Source: Acidimicrobiales bacterium (GTDB lineage Bacteria; Actinomycetota; Acidimicrobiia; Acidimicrobiales; Aldehydirespiratoraceae). Taken from it: a stretch of DNA of 64,000 nt. The notes under the pieces are model-generated. The model was not told the DNA's origin, did no database searches, and saw only the letters and a list, made by a program, of their open reading frames with translations. Shown here piece by piece: positions 41,720-50,406 of this stretch (position 1 is the stretch's first letter; every line of letters starts with the position of its first letter). The stretch lies in NCBI GenBank assembly GCA_041394245.1, contig JAWKIR010000002.1, positions 1,612,001-1,676,000 on the forward strand, read 5' to 3'. Position numbers and translations under genes: made by a program.

Positions 41720-42265
41720 ATGGTCGGCCTCCCTCCACCCCGGGGCAATCACCTGATTCGACTCGCGGCGCTCGCCGTCGTGGCCGTGATCGGCATCGCA
41801 TCGTGCAGCGACGGGGCCGACCCGTCGCCGTTGCGCAGTGCACCGGAAACGACCCGTGCGCCGGAGACGACGGGATCCACCACCACGTGGCGTCCCCCTG
41901 CCGACGATCCGACCCAGCCCTCCCCTGCCGCCGTGGCCGCCGACCGCGACTTCCGCGCCGTGCCCGCCGGGCTCCTCGACTGTGGCGTCCACGTGCGAAC
42001 GACGGGGTACCCCACGACAGTCCCCGGTGATCCCACGAAGGTCGAGTGCATCGTCGACGCGGCAATCGCCGGCACACCGGCCCAGTTCGTCTCGACCGCC
42101 CGTGACTTCGTCGGTGGCATGGAGGGCGTGATCTTCCGCGTCGTGGGACCGTCGAACGTCCTCGTCGTCACTTACGTCGTCGACCCCCGGGGCGAGGTCG
42201 CCGCGACCGAAACGACGTGTGCGGGCCTCACAGGACCGAATTTCGTGATCCCGGAGTGCACCTGA
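41720..42265 (+). CDS. Hypothetical lipoprotein
   Basis: This 181-residue protein has a signal peptide and a lipobox-like GIASC (Cys near residue 29), a Thr/Pro-rich linker (about 40-70) and a small globular domain of about 110 residues that may contain a disulfide (cysteines near 87, 107, 165 and 179). I recognise no family; the layout resembles DUF4333-type actinobacterial lipoproteins. It should be tethered to the outer face of the membrane. It is divergent from thpR, and the GNAT gene follows 16 bases later. Confidence 0.7.
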   Translation: MVGLPPPRGNHLIRLAALAVVAVIGIASCSDGADPSPLRSAPETTRAPETTGSTTTWRPPADDPTQPSPAAVAADRDFRAVPAGLLDCGVHVRTTGYPTTVPGDPTKVECIVDAAIAGTPAQFVSTARDFVGGMEGVIFRVVGPSNVLVVTYVVDPRGEVAATETTCAGLTGPNFVIPECT

Positions 42266-42281
42266 GCGCGAGACTGCGCAG

Positions 42282-43289
42282 ATGCATGTCGTTCCCCTCA
42301 CCGAACTCGACGACGACCTCTTCGCGTCCGCGCTCGCCATCCAGCAACGCGATGAGATGGCCACCGATCCGGCCATCCCACCGATCACCGGTCCCGAACT
42401 CCTTCGGTTCGCCCACCACGACCGCACGGAGGGCAACCGCCACGAACGCTTCGCGGTGATCGACGGCGACCGGGCGCGGGCGCTCGTCCACCTCGAACTC
42501 GAGCTCGACGAGGCCAACGCCCATCGCGCCAACATCGAGATGTTCGGCGCCGCCGTCGACCGCGACGCGGGCACCATCGGCCTGATCGCCGCACTCGACA
42601 TCGCCGAGGCGGACAACCGGACCGTGATCACGGGTTGGGGTCCGAACACCGACGGCGGGCATCATTTCTGGACGAGCATGGGCGCATCGCTCGACTTCCG
42701 CGAACGTGTTTCGGCGCTCGACACGACCGCCGTCGACGCCGCTCTGATGGACCGTTGGATCACCGAGGGTTCCCGGCGGGCCCCGGATGTGGAGATCGTG
42801 CGGTGGGTCGATGCCTGCCCCGACGAGTACATGACGCCGTGGATCGAGAGCCAGATGGCGATGAACGACATGCCCCACGAAGGGCTCGACATCAACGACT
42901 GGAACGTCGACGTCGACGACGTGCGCCAGGAAGAGGAAACCATGCGCACGCTCGGGCTGCGGGTCATGAGCGTGCTGGCCCTCGACGACGGCGGCCGGGC
43001 CGCCGGCCACACCCGGGTCCACGTGAATCCGACGCGCCCCTCCGCGTCGTACCAGTGGGACACCGCGGTGGTCGACCGTCATCGCGGGCGCGGGATCGGC
43101 AAGCGGGTCAAGGCCGAGATGTGGCGATGGCTCCGAACCGAGGAACCGGATGCAACCCGGCTGACCACCGGCAACGCGCAGAGCAACGACGCGATGCTCG
43201 CGATCAATGTCGCGATGGGCTACGAACCGGTGATCGAGTACGGCGCCTGGCAGACCTCGCTCGCCGAGATGCGAGCGGCGCTCAGCTGA
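42282..43289 (+). CDS. Tandem-GNAT acetyltransferase family protein
   Basis: This is a 335-residue protein with two GNAT-like halves. The C-terminal half has the acetyl-CoA loop RHRGRGIGKR (266-275) after AVVD, and NAQSNDAMLAINVAMGY, which is typical of GNAT C termini. The N-terminal half lacks that loop and may be a degenerate domain. Tandem GNATs of this size include mycothiol synthase (MshD) and antibiotic acetyltransferases; I see nothing that fixes the acceptor. The 3' end overlaps the convergent methyltransferase gene by eight bases. Confidence 0.83.
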   Translation: MHVVPLTELDDDLFASALAIQQRDEMATDPAIPPITGPELLRFAHHDRTEGNRHERFAVIDGDRARALVHLELELDEANAHRANIEMFGAAVDRDAGTIGLIAALDIAEADNRTVITGWGPNTDGGHHFWTSMGASLDFRERVSALDTTAVDAALMDRWITEGSRRAPDVEIVRWVDACPDEYMTPWIESQMAMNDMPHEGLDINDWNVDVDDVRQEEETMRTLGLRVMSVLALDDGGRAAGHTRVHVNPTRPSASYQWDTAVVDRHRGRGIGKRVKAEMWRWLRTEEPDATRLTTGNAQSNDAMLAINVAMGYEPVIEYGAWQTSLAEMRAALS

Positions 43290-44382
43290 CCCGGACCTCG
43301 TAGTAGCGATTGAGCGGGTCGACGTCGAACTCGCGGGTCGCGACCGTCTCGAACCCTGCCGCGGCGACGAGTTCGCCGAACACGCCCTCGGTGAGCCCGA
43401 GTGTGCCGAGGCCGGCCCCGCCCGGTTCCGACATGGCCGACGACATGCAGTACAGGATCGACATCCCGTACATCAGCGGCAGCACGGGGATCACCCGATT
43501 GTCCTCGAGCCCGCCCCGGGTCTTGATGTCGGCGACGAACCAGACACCGTCGTCGGCGAGGCAGGCGCGAGCCGCCCGCACCGCGTCGCCCGGCCGGGGG
43601 AGGTCGTGGATGACGTCGAGCGTGAGGAGAAGGTCGACGCCCGCAGCGTCGACCAGATCCGTGTCCGCCAGATCCAGTTCGGCCAGGTCGTCGAACGCCC
43701 CGGAACGAAAGCTCAGGTTGTCGAGTCCGGCCGCCGCAGCGCGCGCGGCGGCGGCCTCGATCGCATGCACCGATGGGTCGATGCCGATCACGGTGCTGTT
43801 CGGGTAGGCGGCGGCGATGACGGTCGCCGCCACGCCGGCCCCGCAGCCGATGTCGACGACGGTGGCACCGGCGGTCAACCGCTCGGTCATCCCTTCGATC
43901 GAATCGAGGATCACCGGCACGAGCCAGGTCTTCTGCCCACCGGCGCCCATGGCCGCCTGGAAGTGACAGGTGTGGGCGCCGTGCTCGTCCCAGGTCATGC
44001 CGACCCCGGTCTCGAAGGCCTCGGCCGTGCGATCGATCTCGCCATGGGTGATGGGCGGACCGAACACGCCGGCGACGCCCGCGGGGTGATCGGGAACGCA
44101 CAGGGTCGCCTTGGCCTCCGGGGTGAGGTTGAAGCGGCCGTCGTCGTGTTCGGCCAGCTCGGCTGCGGCCACGGCGTGGAGCCATTCGCGGACCCAGCGT
44201 TCGTGGAGGCCCGTCACCGTCGCCAACTCGGCGCTGGTGACACCGTCGTTGGCCGCGAGCGCCTCGAAGAGGCCGAGGCGAACCCCCAGGTGGATGATCG
44301 CACTCATCACCTCGCCCTGCTTGAAGCGGTAGAGGTCCTGCACGGTCCGGCCGAGCAACTCGAAATCGAGCTCAGTGCGCAT
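43282..44382 (-). CDS. Class I SAM-dependent methyltransferase with N-terminal winged-helix domain
   Basis: This is a 366-residue protein. An N-terminal winged-helix/dimerisation part (about 20-95; LGVRLGLFEALAANDGVTSAEL, then RWVREWLHAV) is followed by a Rossmann methyltransferase with motif I VVDIGCGAGVAA (near 178) and GIDPS (motif II acidic loop). The layout fits the Rv2258c-like family of actinobacterial methyltransferases with an HTH-like domain, whose substrate is unknown. ATG 44382 lies one base after the cinA stop; the longer open frame shadows cinA. It probably belongs to the rimO-pgsA-cinA transcript. Confidence 0.82.
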   Translation of the reverse strand: MRTELDFELLGRTVQDLYRFKQGEVMSAIIHLGVRLGLFEALAANDGVTSAELATVTGLHERWVREWLHAVAAAELAEHDDGRFNLTPEAKATLCVPDHPAGVAGVFGPPITHGEIDRTAEAFETGVGMTWDEHGAHTCHFQAAMGAGGQKTWLVPVILDSIEGMTERLTAGATVVDIGCGAGVAATVIAAAYPNSTVIGIDPSVHAIEAAAARAAAAGLDNLSFRSGAFDDLAELDLADTDLVDAAGVDLLLTLDVIHDLPRPGDAVRAARACLADDGVWFVADIKTRGGLEDNRVIPVLPLMYGMSILYCMSSAMSEPGGAGLGTLGLTEGVFGELVAAAGFETVATREFDVDPLNRYYEVRVS

Positions 44383-44383
44383 G

Positions 44384-45631
44384 TCAGGCCTCCAGGAGCC
44401 GGGTGCGGAGCAGGTTGAGCGCCATGATGCAGGTGAACTGACGGATGCGCTCACGATCGAACGGGAGGGTCAGATTGATCGCCTCGGTCGCGCCGTTCAG
44501 GTGGATCGCGATCCACAGCGCACCGGGGTCGAGCCCTTCGTGCGGCTCCGGCCCGGCCACCCCGCTCACCGCGATGCCGACATCGGCACCGAGCGTCGCA
44601 CACACGCCCTCGGCCATGGCCTCGACCATCTCCTGGGACACGGCGGGAACATCGGGTGCGCCGAGCACGGACTGCTTCAGGTCGCGGTGATAGGGCACGA
44701 CGGCGCCACGGAACACGTCGCTGAACCCGGCGTGGGCGGTCAACCGGCTGGCGATAAGCCCACCGGTCAGCGACTCCGCGAGCGCCAGGGTCTGGCCGCG
44801 TTCACGGAGCAGTTCGAGCACGACCGACTCCATGGTGTCGTCGTCGAGCCCGAAGACGACATCGCCGATGATCTCCCGAACCCGCTGCTCCTCCTCGTCG
44901 AGAATGGCGACGACCTCGGTCTCGGTCGGTGCCTTCGCGGTGATGCGGACCTTCAGGCCTTCCCACCCGCTCGCCAGGAACGCGATGGTGGCGGTCCCGG
45001 CATCGTCGAGACGCCGGATCTCGTCGTCGAGCTGCTCCGCGAGGCCCGACTCGGACTGGCCCCAGGTCCGCAGCGTCCGGCTGCGGATGACCGAGGTGAT
45101 CCCGGCGCGTGCCTGGAGGTCGGGAAGGATCCCCGCCGTCACCATCTGCTGCATCTCCCAGGGCACGCCGGGGACCGCGTAGATGATCTTGCCCGCGTCG
45201 GCGCCGCTGAGGGGACACATGAGCCCCGGTGCGGTGCCCGGCATCGCCGGGTTGAGCGTGGCACCGACGGGCACGTCGGCCTGCAGGAGGTTGTTGTCGG
45301 GCATCTCGCGACCACGACCGCCGAACATGGCCTGGATCTTCTCGACGATCGCCTGGTCGCGCACGAGCTCGACACCCATCACCTCGGCGATGGCGCTGCG
45401 GGTGATGTCGTCCTGGGTGGGCCCCAGGCCACCGCACACGATCACGGCGTCGCTGCGGTCGACCGCGAGGCGCAGCACTTCGACCATCCGGTCCAGATTG
45501 TCGCCGACCTTGGTCTGGTAGTGACTGTCGATGCCGACCAGGGCGAGCTGCTCACCGATCCACGACGAATTCGTGTCGACGATCTGCCCGAGCAGCAGTT
45601 CGGTCCCGACCGCAACGACTTCACACTTCAT
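44384..45631 (-). CDS. cinA: CinA: competence/damage-inducible protein, NMN/ADP-ribose pyrophosphatase family
   Basis: This is a 415-residue two-domain protein. The N-terminal molybdopterin-binding-like domain has AVGTELLLGQIVDTNSSW and GGLGPTQDDITR. The C-terminal CinA domain has AESLTGGLIASRLT and GVAGPE, the nicotinamide-nucleotide amidohydrolase motif. CinA recycles pyridine nucleotides and is linked to competence and DNA-damage regulons in some bacteria. GGAGG lies six bases before ATG 45631. The order rimO-pgsA-cinA is kept as in Streptomyces, but recA is not next: nine genes separate them. Confidence 0.95.
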   Translation of the reverse strand: MKCEVVAVGTELLLGQIVDTNSSWIGEQLALVGIDSHYQTKVGDNLDRMVEVLRLAVDRSDAVIVCGGLGPTQDDITRSAIAEVMGVELVRDQAIVEKIQAMFGGRGREMPDNNLLQADVPVGATLNPAMPGTAPGLMCPLSGADAGKIIYAVPGVPWEMQQMVTAGILPDLQARAGITSVIRSRTLRTWGQSESGLAEQLDDEIRRLDDAGTATIAFLASGWEGLKVRITAKAPTETEVVAILDEEEQRVREIIGDVVFGLDDDTMESVVLELLRERGQTLALAESLTGGLIASRLTAHAGFSDVFRGAVVPYHRDLKQSVLGAPDVPAVSQEMVEAMAEGVCATLGADVGIAVSGVAGPEPHEGLDPGALWIAIHLNGATEAINLTLPFDRERIRQFTCIMALNLLRTRLLEA

Positions 45632-45653
45632 GTTTCCTCCGGGAGAATTCGGC

Positions 45654-46232
45654 TCAGTCGCCGCGGGGACTCAGGGCGTTCTGCCCGTCGACCAGATACT
45701 GGATACCGGTGACGACCGTCCAGACGACCGCGATCCACAACAACACGGTGATGGCGGTGTCCTGGTTCTCGAGTGTCGGCATGACCGCTGCGGCGAGAGC
45801 GATGCCCTGCACGAACGTCTTGTACTTCGCCGACCTCCGGGCCGGGAGCGCGAGCCCCTCGCGCGCCCATCGACTCCTCCAGGCCGTGATCCCGAGCTCG
45901 CGCGCCGCCATGATCGTCACCGGCACCCACCAGTAGCGCTCCACGGCGACGAGACAGAAGCCCGACCCGAGGACGACCACCTTGTCGGCCAGCGGATCGA
46001 GGAAGGCGCCACTGCGGCTCACGACGTTGGCCCGACGAGCGACCCTGCCATCGAAGAAATCGGTGCTGGCCAACGCGATGCCGAGCCCGAACGCGGCCCA
46101 CGACACGCCGCGGCTGGCCTCGGCGTCGAGCACCAGCCAGAACAACAGGGGGGCGAAGACGAGTCGGGTGATGGTCAGCAGGTTCGCGGGATGGGTGATG
46201 CCGGCCTGGCGCGGTTCGATCAGCTCAGTCAC
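45654..46232 (-). CDS. pgsA: CDP-diacylglycerol--glycerol-3-phosphate 3-phosphatidyltransferase
   Basis: This is a 192-residue membrane enzyme with about five helices and the CDP-alcohol phosphotransferase signature DG(x)2AR(x)8G(x)3D(x)3D, visible as DFFDGRVARRANVV then G, D and D. It makes phosphatidylglycerophosphate, the precursor of phosphatidylglycerol and so of the Lgt donor. GTG 46232 overlaps the rimO stop by eight bases. The product could be another CDP-alcohol transferase, but the position between rimO and cinA supports PgsA. Confidence 0.93.
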   Translation of the reverse strand: MTELIEPRQAGITHPANLLTITRLVFAPLLFWLVLDAEASRGVSWAAFGLGIALASTDFFDGRVARRANVVSRSGAFLDPLADKVVVLGSGFCLVAVERYWWVPVTIMAARELGITAWRSRWAREGLALPARRSAKYKTFVQGIALAAAVMPTLENQDTAITVLLWIAVVWTVVTGIQYLVDGQNALSPRGD

Positions 46233-47514
46233 GAGCCACCTCGGCCTCGAGATCCGGGCCCATCGCCCCGATGATCTCGACGGTCGCGAACTCCCCCATG
46301 GCGAGAGTCTGGGGCACCGAGACGATTCCGTCGATCTCGGGCGCCTCGCGATGGGTTCGTCCGACACCGATCTCGTCCACGAGCACTTCGACCGTCCGGC
46401 CGATCAGTTCGTCACGTTTCTCGGCCGTGATCGCATCCTGGAGCTCGCGGAGCTCGGCCAGGCGATCGGATCGCAGTTCGGCGTCGACGGTGCCGTCGAG
46501 ATCGGCGGCGTAGGTCCCGGCCTCCGTCGAATAGGCGAAGAAGCCGCACCAGTCGAGTCGCGCCGACTCGACGAAATCGAGGAGCTGATCGTGATCGTCC
46601 TCGGTCTCACCCGGGTAACCGACGATGAAGTTCGAGCGGAACGCCGCCTCCGGCTCGCGCGACCGGATGGTCTCGATGCGTTCGAGGAATCGGTCGCCGT
46701 CGCCCCACCGCCGCATCCGACGCATCAACGGCGGCGACACGTGTTGGAGGCTCAGATCGAAGTAGGGCACGCCGGTGGCGATGATCGTGTCGATGAGCCG
46801 TTCGTCGAGATCGGACGGATAGAGGTAGAGCAGACGCACCCGATCCACACGGGCGGCCACCTGCTCGACGAGCGGCACGATGCTCCGCTCGCCGATGCCC
46901 TGGTCGCGGCCGAACGCGGCGAGATCCTGGGCGACGAGCACGATCTCCTTCGCCCCGAGCTGTTCGACCTCGTCGAGGATCTGCTCGATCGATCGACTCC
47001 GCTGTGGACCACGGAAGGTCGGGATCGCGCAGAACCCGCAGGCCCGGTCGCAGCCCTCGGCGATCTTCACGTAGGCCCAGGGCCGGCTCGACGCCGGACG
47101 GGGAAGGTTGAGCAGGTCGAAGTCGGGCGCCCGTCGCGTCGCTCCGAGCGAGACCGCCACCGAAGAGGTCCCGGTTGCGCCACCCGTGAGGGCCGCGCCG
47201 AACGGGGCGACGAGGTCGATCTCGGACAGTTCCGCCGCCAGTTCGGCGCCGTGACGCTCGGCCATGCAGCCGGTGACGACGAGCTGCGCCCCCGGACGGC
47301 GCTGTGCGGCGACCGCCAGGATCGTGTCGATCGACTCGGCCCGCGCCTCCTCGATGAAGGCACAGGTGTTGACGACCACGACGTCGGCCGCGTCGACATC
47401 GTCGACGGCAACCATCCCGTCCGCGACGAGGGTTCCCTCGAGCTTGTCGGAGTCGACCTCGTTCTTCGGACAGCCGAGCGTCGTCAGGTGGTAGGTCTGG
47501 GGCGGGCCGGACAC
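46225..47514 (-). CDS. rimO: Ribosomal protein S12 methylthiotransferase
   Basis: This is a 429-residue radical SAM methylthiotransferase, a paralogue of MiaB. TLGCPKNEVDSD at the N terminus is the RimO form of the first cysteine motif, CDRACGFC binds the radical SAM cluster, and a TRAM domain ends the protein. It modifies an Asp of ribosomal protein S12. GTG 47514 follows a TAGGCT hexamer by six bases, overlapping the histidine kinase stop. It heads the rimO-pgsA-cinA-methyltransferase transcript. Confidence 0.95.
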   Translation of the reverse strand: MSGPPQTYHLTTLGCPKNEVDSDKLEGTLVADGMVAVDDVDAADVVVVNTCAFIEEARAESIDTILAVAAQRRPGAQLVVTGCMAERHGAELAAELSEIDLVAPFGAALTGGATGTSSVAVSLGATRRAPDFDLLNLPRPASSRPWAYVKIAEGCDRACGFCAIPTFRGPQRSRSIEQILDEVEQLGAKEIVLVAQDLAAFGRDQGIGERSIVPLVEQVAARVDRVRLLYLYPSDLDERLIDTIIATGVPYFDLSLQHVSPPLMRRMRRWGDGDRFLERIETIRSREPEAAFRSNFIVGYPGETEDDHDQLLDFVESARLDWCGFFAYSTEAGTYAADLDGTVDAELRSDRLAELRELQDAITAEKRDELIGRTVEVLVDEIGVGRTHREAPEIDGIVSVPQTLAMGEFATVEIIGAMGPDLEAEVARD

Positions 47515-47520
47515 CGCTGC

Positions 47521-47526
47521 AGCCTA
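47521..47526 (-). promoter_or_regulatory. Putative -10 (TAGGCT) for rimO
   Basis: TAGGCT on the minus strand ends six bases before the rimO GTG and includes the TAG stop codon of the upstream histidine kinase gene. Confidence 0.45.
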
Positions 47527-48885
47527 GAGGGGGACGGTGAAGGAGGCGGTCAGGCCGGTCGGCTCGTTGTCCTCGAGGACGAACGCCCCGCCCGAGGCGA
47601 GGACGAGTTGGACCACGATCGCCAGCCCGAGCCCGGTTCCCTCCGTCGTCGGATCGCCCCGCCAGAACCGGTCCGTCGCGACGTCCTTCTCCTCGTCGGT
47701 GAGTCCGGGTCCCTCGTCGCTGACGTCGACGCGCGCGAACCCGAACGCCCGGCGGACCCGCACGCGGATCACGCTCGCTGCCGGCGACACCCTGATCGCG
47801 TTCTCCAACAGATTGTCGAGGATCTGTTCGAGGGCACCCGGCGCCATCAGACAGGACAGTTCGCCGTCCTCGAACACGGCATCGAGCGCCACTTCGCTCT
47901 CCTCGGCGATCGCCGTCCACGTGTCGACCCGGTCGCGGACGATGCCCGAGAGGTCGATCCGTTCGGCATCTCGGGGCTGGTTGGCCGTCGCGAGCCGCAG
48001 GAGGTCCTGGATGAGCCGTGCCAACCGGTCGGTCTCGTCGATCGCTCGCCCCAACTCCTCGGCATCGCCATCGAGACCGCTGGCCTGCACCCCCGCTTCG
48101 ACGTTCTCCAGCCGCAGCCGCAGGGCCGTGAGCGGGGTCCGCAGCTGGTGCGACGCATCGGCGACGAATCGCCGCTGCCGCTGGATCAGATTGTCGAGTT
48201 CCGCGGCCATCGTGTTCATCGCCGTCTCGAGCGCCGCCAGTTCGGGGAGTTTCTCGCTCGGCGTCGTCGTCGCGAGATCGCCTGCGGCGAACCGTTCGGC
48301 CGTGCCCTGCAGTTCGCGGAGCGGGCGCGAGATCGACCTCGCCATGACCCAACCTGCCCCGGCCACGGCGACGATGACCACGGCAGAGGTCGCGCCCAGG
48401 CCCCACCAGAACCGATTGACCCGCTGCCGCACCTGGTCGGATTCGAACGTGACGCGCACCGCGCCGAAGACCACGCCGCCGGACGCGACCGGCACTGCCG
48501 CGAATGCCAGTTCGGTGTCGAGCGATGTCGAGAAGCGCGAGCCGGTCGCGTGGACCCCGGCGAGTGCCTCCTCGATCTCGGGCCGCGTACCCAGATCCCG
48601 GTCTTCGGCCGCCTCCGTGTCGATGATCGAGATGCCCGCGTCGTCGACCACCACGACCCGGGCTCCGGTCCGGTCCTGGTAGTCGAGGGCCGGTTGCGGG
48701 TCGGCGACCAGATCATCCTGGAGGGCATCCTCGTAGATCGTCGCCAGCACGGTGGCATCACGCTCGAGATCGGTCATGAGCCCGTCGATCTGCTGGCGTT
48801 CGAAGAAGACCCCGAGCGGAATGCCCAGAATCGCGAGCACGAAGGTGGTGATGGCGAGATAGCCGACGACGAGCCGTCGGGTCAT
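47524..48885 (-). CDS. OmpR-partner sensor histidine kinase
   Basis: This is a 453-residue membrane kinase with helices at about 6-27 and 163-182 that flank an extracytoplasmic sensor domain of about 135 residues. A HAMP linker lies at about 183-235. The phosphoacceptor is H246 in DASHQLRTPL, followed by the N box (DNLLENAIRVSP) and the G1/G2 boxes (DEGPGL, GTGLGLAIV). The sensor domain has no recognisable ligand motif. ATG 48885 overlaps the response-regulator stop as ATGA, so the pair is coupled. The target is probably the divergent redox operon from 49711. Confidence 0.93.
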   Translation of the reverse strand: MTRRLVVGYLAITTFVLAILGIPLGVFFERQQIDGLMTDLERDATVLATIYEDALQDDLVADPQPALDYQDRTGARVVVVDDAGISIIDTEAAEDRDLGTRPEIEEALAGVHATGSRFSTSLDTELAFAAVPVASGGVVFGAVRVTFESDQVRQRVNRFWWGLGATSAVVIVAVAGAGWVMARSISRPLRELQGTAERFAAGDLATTTPSEKLPELAALETAMNTMAAELDNLIQRQRRFVADASHQLRTPLTALRLRLENVEAGVQASGLDGDAEELGRAIDETDRLARLIQDLLRLATANQPRDAERIDLSGIVRDRVDTWTAIAEESEVALDAVFEDGELSCLMAPGALEQILDNLLENAIRVSPAASVIRVRVRRAFGFARVDVSDEGPGLTDEEKDVATDRFWRGDPTTEGTGLGLAIVVQLVLASGGAFVLEDNEPTGLTASFTVPL

Positions 48886-49550
48886 TCGTCGCCGTCGGGG
48901 TCGACGACCCGGAACCCGACCCCCCGCACGGTCTCGATCGTCTGGGCGCCGATCTTCTTGCGCAGCGAGGCGACGTGCACGTCGAGGGTCTTCGTCGACC
49001 CCCACCAGTTCTCGTCCCACACATCGTGAATGATCTCGTCGCGCGAGAACACCGCGCCGGGATCGGCCGTGAGGTACACGAGCAGATCGAACTCGCGTGG
49101 CGTGAGCGCAACCGGCGTCCCGTGTCGCTCCACCCGCCGCGACTTGGGATCGACGAGCAGCCCGCCGATCGCCCTGGCCTCGTTGTCGGGTGTCGGCGCC
49201 GCCGCCACCCGACGCAACACCGCCCGGATCCGGGCGACCAGCTCCCGGAATCCATAGGGCTTCACCATGAAGTCGTCGGCACCGGCCTCGAGCAACGTCA
49301 CCCGCTCGATCTCGTCGCCCCGCGCCGTGACGATGATGATGGGGACCGAGGACCGTGCACGAAGCTCCCGGCACACGACGCGTCCGTCGAGGTCCGGCAG
49401 GCCCAGATCGAGCAAGACGAGGTCGGGGATCTCCGCTGCAAGCGCCTCGGCGGCCGTGGCCGCGATCTCGACATCGAACCCCTCGCGGGTCAACCCGGTA
49501 CGCAAGGGACCCGAGATCGACTCGTCGTCCTCGACGACCAGCAGTTTCAT
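48882..49550 (-). CDS. OmpR/PhoB-family response regulator
   Basis: This is a 222-residue regulator. The receiver domain has the acidic pair D8/D9, phosphoacceptor D48 in LLDLGLPD and K97 in MVKPYGF. The C-terminal winged helix has FDLLVYL, TKTLDVHVASLRKKIG and VRGVGFRV. ATG 49550 gives the canonical MKLLVVEDDES start; the longer frame is rejected. It is first in the pair with the kinase and diverges from the secreted-protein/ApbE operon across 160 bases, which should contain its binding sites. Confidence 0.95.
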   Translation of the reverse strand: MKLLVVEDDESISGPLRTGLTREGFDVEIAATAAEALAAEIPDLVLLDLGLPDLDGRVVCRELRARSSVPIIIVTARGDEIERVTLLEAGADDFMVKPYGFRELVARIRAVLRRVAAAPTPDNEARAIGGLLVDPKSRRVERHGTPVALTPREFDLLVYLTADPGAVFSRDEIIHDVWDENWWGSTKTLDVHVASLRKKIGAQTIETVRGVGFRVVDPDGDE

Positions 49551-49710
49551 GTCGCAAGGGTGACACACCCGGACGCCGGTTCCGGGCCACATCGGTGCCC
49601 CACCGTCGATCTTTGCCGTTTCCTAACCTTTTGATGGAACGACGTTGGATCAACCGTGCGTACGTTCAGGTCGAAGCTCCTCACAGCCACACAGCCCTGG
49701 AGGCCCCCCG
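49551..49710. promoter_or_regulatory. Intergenic control region between the two-component genes and the ApbE operon
   Basis: These 160 bases separate the divergent transcription units. They contain the ribosome site GGAGG about eight bases before ATG 49711 and a comparatively AT-rich patch (TTTCCTAACCTTTTGATGG, 49618-49636), which is the likely promoter area. I could not assign a clear direct repeat for the response regulator. Confidence 0.45.
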
Positions 49711-50406
49711 ATGATCACCCGTCCCGTTCTCACCGCCGCCGCATCGGTCGTCGGCGTCCTCGTCGCCGGCACCGCCGCCGTCGGCGCCAACATCGGCATC
49801 CTCACGGCCGCCGACTCGAGCGAGGTCGGCGAGCTCTCCGCCGCCGTCGATTCCCCGCTCGACAGCACCGCTCCGGTCGGTGTGGAGGTCGTCGACGTCT
49901 ACCTCGACGATCTCGATGCGCTCCTCGCCACCACCACGGTCCCCGGCCATCTCGCCGCCGGAACGAATTGGTCGCCGGCATCGTCCGGCACGAGCGGCGG
50001 CTCCGACGCCGGAGAGTCGTCGACCTACGAGGCGTTCGCGGTCGATACGGCCGGCGAGGTCGTCATCGAGAACTACGGGGATCGCATCGAGATCGAGTCG
50101 GTCAGCCCCGCTTCGGGCTACTCCTACACCACCTCGACGCAGTCCGCTCGTTCGCTGACGGTCACCTTCGACGGGGTTTCGACTCTCGTGTTCCACGCGG
50201 TCCTCAACGCCGACGGCACGATCACCGCCTCGGTCGAGGCCCTCCCCGCCGTCACGACTCCTGCCCCTGTGCCCACGACCACCGCGGCACCGGCCTACCA
50301 CGACGACGACGACGACCACGAGTACGACGATCACGACGACGATCACGACGACGATCACGACGATGATCACGACGACGAGCACGAAGGCCGCGACGACGAT
50401 GACTGA
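49711..50406 (+). CDS. Secreted protein with Asp/His-rich C-terminal repeat
   Basis: This 231-residue protein has a signal peptide (1-27, VVGVLVAGTAAVGA), then a domain of about 165 residues rich in Ser, Thr and Glu and probably beta-structured, then a tail of about 35 residues made almost only of Asp and His in HDDD units. Such a tail should bind divalent metals. There are no cysteines, so there are no c-type hemes. It is first in a run of four overlapping genes ending in ApbE and a membrane heme protein. The family is unknown. It may be an extracellular metal or electron-transfer partner (inference). Confidence 0.75.
   Translation: MITRPVLTAAASVVGVLVAGTAAVGANIGILTAADSSEVGELSAAVDSPLDSTAPVGVEVVDVYLDDLDALLATTTVPGHLAAGTNWSPASSGTSGGSDAGESSTYEAFAVDTAGEVVIENYGDRIEIESVSPASGYSYTTSTQSARSLTVTFDGVSTLVFHAVLNADGTITASVEALPAVTTPAPVPTTTAAPAYHDDDDDHEYDDHDDDHDDDHDDDHDDEHEGRDDDD
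50290..50406 (+). repeat. Asp/His-coding repeat (GAC/GAT and CAC codons)
   Basis: About 117 bases consist of repeated CACGACGACGA-like units that encode the HDDD tail. The units vary by GAC/GAT synonymous changes, so selection seems to act on the protein repeat. Confidence 0.8.

Noticed and set aside
45982..49029. Plus-strand open frame of 1015 codons
   Set aside because: Antisense to pgsA, rimO, the histidine kinase and the response regulator, all of which have clear family motifs.
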